Made by a program: the position numbers and the translations under genes
Origin: Orobanche coerulescens
Taxonomy: Eukaryota > Streptophyta > Magnoliopsida > Lamiales > Orobanchaceae
Direction: 5' to 3'
NCBI GenBank assembly: GCA_033398695.1
Contig: JAWKAU010000248.1
Span: forward strand, 101,488 to 165,487
DNA: 64,000 nt
Notes under the pieces: generated by a model
The model's database searches: none
Seen by the model: the letters and a program-made list of their open reading frames with translations, nothing else
What the model was told of the DNA's origin: nothing
In this document: piece after piece, positions 59,424 to 64,000 of the stretch
Numbering within the stretch: the first letter of the stretch is position 1
How the letters are laid out: every line of letters begins with the position of its first letter

Positions 59424-60340
59424 GGATTACCGCGAATCGAGAGATAAATTTTCCGTGGATTTAGAGTGGATGCGGCCCCGATTTCTAAAGCACCTTATCG
59501 GATGGCACCTTCCGAGATGCGGGAATCAAGACTCGGTTGGGAGAACTTTTGGAAAAAGGGTACATCGAATAGCGCTTCGCCTTGGGGCGCGCCGTTCTTT
59601 TCGTCGGGAAGAAGGATGGTTCCCTACGTTTGTGCATTGACTACCGTGAGTGAATAAAGTAACCATCAAGAATAAATATCCTTTGCCTCGTATAGACGAT
59701 CTATTTGATCAATTGCAAGGAGGCTGCGGTTTTCTCGAAGGTTGATTTAAGATCCGGTATTATCAACTCGGGGTGAGGGAGTCCGACGTTAGAAGACGGC
59801 GTTTCGGACGAGATATGGACATTACGAATTTGTAGTTATGCCTTTTGGGTTGTGAATGCGCCGGTATTCATGCAATTAATGAATAAAATATTCATCGAGT
59901 ATCTCGACAGTGTGTAGTCGTCTTTATTGACGACATCTTGATCTATTCTCGAGATAAGGAGGAACATGCGGCACTTGCGTTTGGTCTTAGACATTTTGAG
60001 AACCGAGCACCTCTATGCAAAATTCTCGAAATGTGAGTTTTGGTTGGAAGAAGTTATGTTTCTCGGCCATGTGATTTCAGTAGAAGGGGTTCGTGTAGAC
60101 CCGCAGAAGATCGAGGCAGTGTTAGGCCGGGCACCGCCTAAAAATGTTAAGGAGGTTCGTAGCTTTTTGGGCCTTCTTTGGGTATTACGTCGATTTGTCG
60201 AGGGTTCTCGAAACTCGCTCGACCACTTACGAAATTACTCCAGAAGACCGAAAAGTTTATTTGGACGGATGAGAGACAACAGAGCTTCGATGAATCAAGA
60301 GACGATTAACTTCAGCGCCGATTCTAACTTTACCACATGG
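59424..60340 (+). pseudogene. Gypsy element 2 reverse transcriptase, heavily frameshifted
   Basis: Fragments of the RT are readable in different frames: the stretch with [11 protein letters not shown] (about 59665-59700), the [15 protein letters not shown] active site (about 59925-59955) and [23 protein letters not shown] with [11 protein letters not shown] (59966-60090). Stops and shifts occur about every 50-150 bp. Many lie where the related element has a CAG, CTG or CCG triplet that is altered or missing here. Non-functional as read. Confidence 0.85.
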
Positions 60341-60750
60341 TAGCGAAGGCTTTGATTTATAGTGACGCTTGGTCAAGGCACAGTGTGTTCTTATGCAGCA
60401 TGATAAGACAATAGCTTTTGCGTCACGACAATTAAAACCGTATGAGATGAATTATCCTACTCACGATTTAGAGTTGGCCGCAATTGTCTTCGCACTCAAG
60501 ATTTGGCGGCATTATTTGTACGGTTCACCGTGTCGGATTTATACCGATCACAAGAGCCTGAAATATATTTTCAGTCAGAAGGAGCTAAATATGAGGCCGA
60601 GACGTTGGTTAGAATTGATAAAGGATTATGATTTGGAGATTCTTTACCACCCCGGAAAAGCCAATGTCGTTGCGGATGCTTTGAGCCGCAAATCGGCATC
60701 TCTTCAAATGCTTGAGGTTCTTACGTCTCAGACGAAGATTCGTCAAGATT
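60341..60750 (+). pseudogene. Gypsy element 2 RNase H domain
   Basis: Open frame 60369-60830 with [59 protein letters not shown] and [17 protein letters not shown]. The N-terminal SDAS-type strand is broken just upstream, near 60360. The C-terminal half is better preserved than in the minus-strand element. Confidence 0.88.
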
Positions 60751-61600
60751 TAATTGAACAAGGGATCGAAGTTTGGCTTCAGCGAGTACAGGGACAGTTG
60801 TGTACTCGAAATTACTTCGTCCTTGGTTGACGATATCAAAGGGAAACAGTGGAGTGACCCGATGATTTCTCAACTAAAGGAAGATGTAATTAAAGGAAAA
60901 GCTCCAGGCTTTATTGTACACGAGGATAGTATTTTGAGATTTCAGTAGGTGCTTTATGCTCCGAATGATTTGGAATTGAGACAGAGAATTCTCCGAGAAG
61001 CTCATGCTACGCCTTACTCAATCCACCCCGAACGAGTAAGATGTACAAAGATTTGAAGCGCAATTTTGGTGGAATAACATGAAGAAGGATGTTACGGAGT
61101 TTGTACTACGGTGCTTGACGTGTCAACAAGTCAAGATCGAACATCAACGACCATGGGATTGTTGAAACCACTCCCCATTCCCGAGTGGAAGTGGGAAGAC
61201 ATCTCGATGGATTTTATCATCGCATGCCGAGAACTCCTGATGGAATGAATATGATTTGGGTAATTGTCGATCGATTGACCAAGTCTGCACACTTCTTGGG
61301 TATTAAGGATACTTGGGGACCGGATAGACTAGCTCGAACCTTTATTGCCGAGATCGTGAGATTACACGGTAGCCCCAAGACCATTGTTTCCGATCGAGAC
61401 GGCCGTTTCATATCGCATTTTTGGCGGGCCGTTCATCGTGCCTGGGTACGGAGTTGAGATTGAGCACTTCCTTTCATCCTCGGTCGGACGGCCGACGCAG
61501 AGGACGATTCGGACATTGGAAGATATGTTACGGGCTTGTGCCTTGGATCGAGTAATGACTGGGAGCTTCACTTGTCGTTGATCGAGTTTGCTTACAATAA
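60751..61600 (+). pseudogene. Gypsy element 2 integrase
   Basis: Readable pieces: KAPGFIVHEDSILRFQ (ending in a stop at about 60947), the zinc-binding RCLTCQQVK (about 61110-61140), MIWVIVDRLTKSAHFLG (about 61250-61300), IVSDRDGRFISHFW (about 61383-61425, second Asp) and [13 protein letters not shown] (about 61515-61550). The zinc-binding N-terminus, the first catalytic Asp segment near 61205-61225 and the catalytic Glu region near 61480-61510 are disrupted by small deletions. Confidence 0.87.
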
Positions 61601-62238
61601 TAGTTGGCATGCGTCGATCAAAATGGCACCCTTCGAGGCACTCTATGGTAGGCGATGTAGGTCGCCATTATGTTGGGACGAGGCTTCGAGCTAGTTGGGA
61701 CGGAACCGGATATGTTATTGGAGACCAAGGAAAAGATCTCTATTATCCGAGATCGACTACCGACCGCCAGTCGTCGAAATCTTACGCCGATACTCGTCGT
61801 CGACCCTTGGAGTTTGAAGTGGGGATCACGTTTTGCTCAAAGTATCACCGACTGCAGGAGTTTTCCGCTTCGGGAAAAGGGAAAACTCGATCCAAGGTAT
61901 ATCGGACCTTTCGAGATTTTGGACGAGTTGGAGATTTAGCTTATCGCTTGGCGTTGCCTCGGCTTTGAGTCACGTCCATAGTGTTTTCCATGTGTCCCGA
62001 TTAAGGAAGTACGTGCGGATCGAGCCACATTATCGACTACGGTGAGATTGACGTGGCGAGGATATTACCTTTAGGAGAAACCGTGAAGATTCTTGAGCGC
62101 CGTGAGAAACAACTTGGCATAAGACCATTCCACCGGTTAAAGTACAATGGTCGAGGCATGGAGTCGAAGAGGCGACTTGGGAGACGGAAGAGAAGATGCG
62201 AGTTGAATACCCGAACTATTTATTTCTTAAGTTTCGGG
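61601..62238 (+). pseudogene. Gypsy element 2 integrase C-terminus and chromodomain-like tail
   Basis: Overlapping frames give [12 protein letters not shown] (about 61625-61660), ILVVDPWSLKWGSR, YIGPFEILDELE (about 61900-61935) and HSVFHVSRLRKYV (about 61975-62015). From 62053 a degraded chromodomain-like tail follows (KILERREKQLG), ending with FLKFRDETSFRR near 62250. The tail matches that of the minus-strand element in order and position. Several frameshifts are present. Confidence 0.78.
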
Positions 62239-62248
62239 ACGAAACTTC

Positions 62249-62262
62249 TTTTAGAAGGAGAA
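62249..62262 (+). other. Gypsy element 2 polypurine tract
   Basis: TTTTAGAAGGAGAA directly before the 3' LTR start TGTAATATCC. Confidence 0.82.
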
Positions 62263-64000
62263 TGTAATATCCGGTTGTAATTCATCATTATCATTCAAGA
62301 ATTTTATTCGGTGATTGTCACTCGGTGGATTTTCACTCATTTATAATCTTTCATCAATCATGTTCATTCACCCGTGTTCACCGTTCGGAAAAACTTGAGT
62401 TGTGTATCGTTATTGTTCATCGTTTCAACTTTCCTCTTATGAGTTCGACTTTATTAGATCACCATTAATTTTGGTAACTCCAAAAATTCTAAATCTTTGC
62501 AATATTATAGAGCATCGAGTTAGCTTTCCAATGGTTCAAACGGTGAGTCAATCGGAGTCCGGACGAGAGAGTTATGGTCGTTTTAGCTCACCCGCTCGTT
62601 ATTGGCCGATCACTGCCGGCCGGACCCGACCGTGTCGTCCGACACGGCCCGTGCCGTACTCGCCCGGAAATGCCGAAGTTTCTGCCGGCCGAACTCGGCC
62701 GTGTCGTCCGACACGGCCCGTGTCGAACCCTTCCGGATAAGCCAGAATCGTCTGCCGAGCACGCCCGACCGTGTCGTCTGGCACGGTCGAGTCATGCCGA
62801 GTCGCTGTCGGACGGGTCACTGTCGGAAGGCCCTCCGCGCCGCGACCGTGTCAAGCCGGACACGGTCGAGTCCCTGTCGGCCAGCTGTGCGACACGACCG
62901 TGCCGGTCGGCACGGGCCGTGTCCGGCAGGCAGTCAACCCCTATAAAAGGCCCTGCAGACGTTTTTCTTGCCATTTTTCACCTTCTTCTCCTCCTCTTCC
63001 GCAGCTGGGCGTGTTCTAAGCTTGAAGCCATGTTGTTTAACAACACATCCATGGATTTCTTGAGGTTATATCATCAATAATCCGTCCGATATCATCCCTT
63101 GATCCAGCGAATCAAGGTTAGATTTCTAGAACCCTACTTTTGGTAAAATTGGGGGTTTTCGTGTTTTTGTCCGATTCGTTCCGTTTTGTTGATTAATTCA
63201 TGATGAATATGATTAATCTTGTTGGTATTCTTAGTTTCCCTACGGATTCATGGTATATTTCGTGATTTTTACGGAATCGAGAGGGTTTGGTTGTGGTCCG
63301 CCCTCGTTGTTGTTTATATACGAATATACATGAATCGTAGGCGGGTTTTCGGGGGTTTCTTCGTAATTTGAATATGGATAATTGATTATCATATTCCTTG
63401 CGAATCGTTTAGGTGCCGAAAGCGCGTTCTCGGACCTACCGAACTCATACCTTTCCTCCGTTCGATTTCTCGATGTCTCAAAGGCAAGTATACATTTATG
63501 ATTGTACGTTCTCGACTTTGAAAGTATGAAATATTGATGATATGATTATTTCTAGCCACTCCGGACGGGCCTATGGTCCTCTGAGGGTTTCGTAGCCTCT
63601 GCAGTGCGATTCCATGGTTGATATGAGCGAACCGTTTCTCGGCATTCATATGAAATAATCTTGGCATGCTTATTTATATCCACTCCGGGACGGACCAGCG
63701 GGTCCTCCGAGGGTTTCGTAGCCTCAGTGCGATTCCATGGATAATATGAATTAACCACTCCGGGACGGACCGACGGGTCCTCTGAGGGTTCCGTAGCCTC
63801 TGGTGCGGTTCCACGGTATTCATATATGTATTGATGAGATGCTATGAGATTTAGTTATTCCGGAATACTAGTCTTAAATTGATGAATTGACGGAAATTGA
63901 TGAATTGACGGATTACATTTACTTTATTGTCGAGAAGTATTATGTTTCATATTGTTATACTTGCACTAGCTATTCGACGGCTAACCCCTTTATGGGGGAA
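62263..64000 (+). repeat. Gypsy element 2, 3' LTR, partial
   Basis: The first 1738 bp match the 5' LTR at 55250 onward. It includes the palindrome cluster (62630-62914), the TATA box (62942-62948) and the three-copy repeat. The remaining ~400 bp and the right target duplication lie beyond the window. Confidence 0.94.

Larger units (their letters stand above)
55250..64000 (+). mobile_element. Ty3/gypsy chromovirus-type element 2, right end beyond window
   Basis: Plus-strand element: 5' LTR, initiator-Met PBS, gag, protease, RT, RNase H, integrase, degraded tail, PPT and a partial 3' LTR. It inserted inside the last 5S-like gene; the left flank ends ATTCG, the likely 5-bp target duplication, but the right copy is outside the window. 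The LTR starts match the minus-strand element over about 300 bp, so the two belong to related families. The coding region has more frame breaks than element 1, although its two LTRs are almost identical. Confidence 0.94.

Overview
This window is plant repeat DNA (almost certainly an angiosperm; I cannot name the species). It contains no recognisable host protein-coding gene. It consists of a long tandem array built on diverged 5S rRNA genes, bounded on both sides and split in the middle by LTR retrotransposons.

Layout. (1) 1-6947: the 5' part of a decayed Ty1/copia element on the minus strand. In its reading direction it has a 5' LTR (4990-6947), PBS (4977-4988), a 2-kb leader with an ~80-bp minisatellite, then gag, protease, integrase and the end of a reverse transcriptase that has lost its N-terminal half. 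Its 3' end lies left of the window. (2) 6948-32026 and 41873-55249: 38.5 kb of tandem units of ~690 bp. Each carries one 5S rRNA-like gene on the minus strand and a ~575-bp spacer. I count 57 copies, including a truncated copy at each edge. Type A (111 nt) lacks 9 nt of the 5S; type B is full length (120 nt) but altered in the box C region. A and B mostly alternate, giving a ~1.38-kb higher-order repeat with a few phase breaks that look like unequal crossing-over. (3) 32027-41872: a complete Ty3/gypsy chromovirus-type element on the minus strand, with 2.3-kb LTRs, a 5-bp target duplication (ATATC) and a frameshifted gag-pol, inserted into the array spacer. (4) 55250-64000: a related Ty3/gypsy element on the plus strand with a 2.1-kb 5' LTR, PBS, broken gag-pol, PPT and the first 1.74 kb of its 3' LTR. 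It interrupts the last 5S copy.

Two points stand out. First, the 5S units carry possible LTR-element signposts: a TGTAA...TTACA frame around the 5S, then a PBS-like TGGTCCCGAGC, and an A/G-rich tract before the next TGTAA. The array could therefore be a tandemly amplified TRIM (Cassandra-like) element rather than classical 5S rDNA. This is a hypothesis, not a demonstration. Second, small differences among otherwise near-identical copies, and many gag-pol frameshifts, fall on CAG/CTG/CCG trinucleotides. That is the pattern expected if long-read consensus errors at methylated CHG sites add false variation. Frameshifts and 5S indels here should be read with that caution.

The genes do not form a pathway. 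The only coherent modules are the retrotransposon gag-pol genes (capsid, protease, reverse transcriptase/RNase H, integrase) and the repeated Pol III-type 5S-like genes, most of which still end in a T-run terminator.
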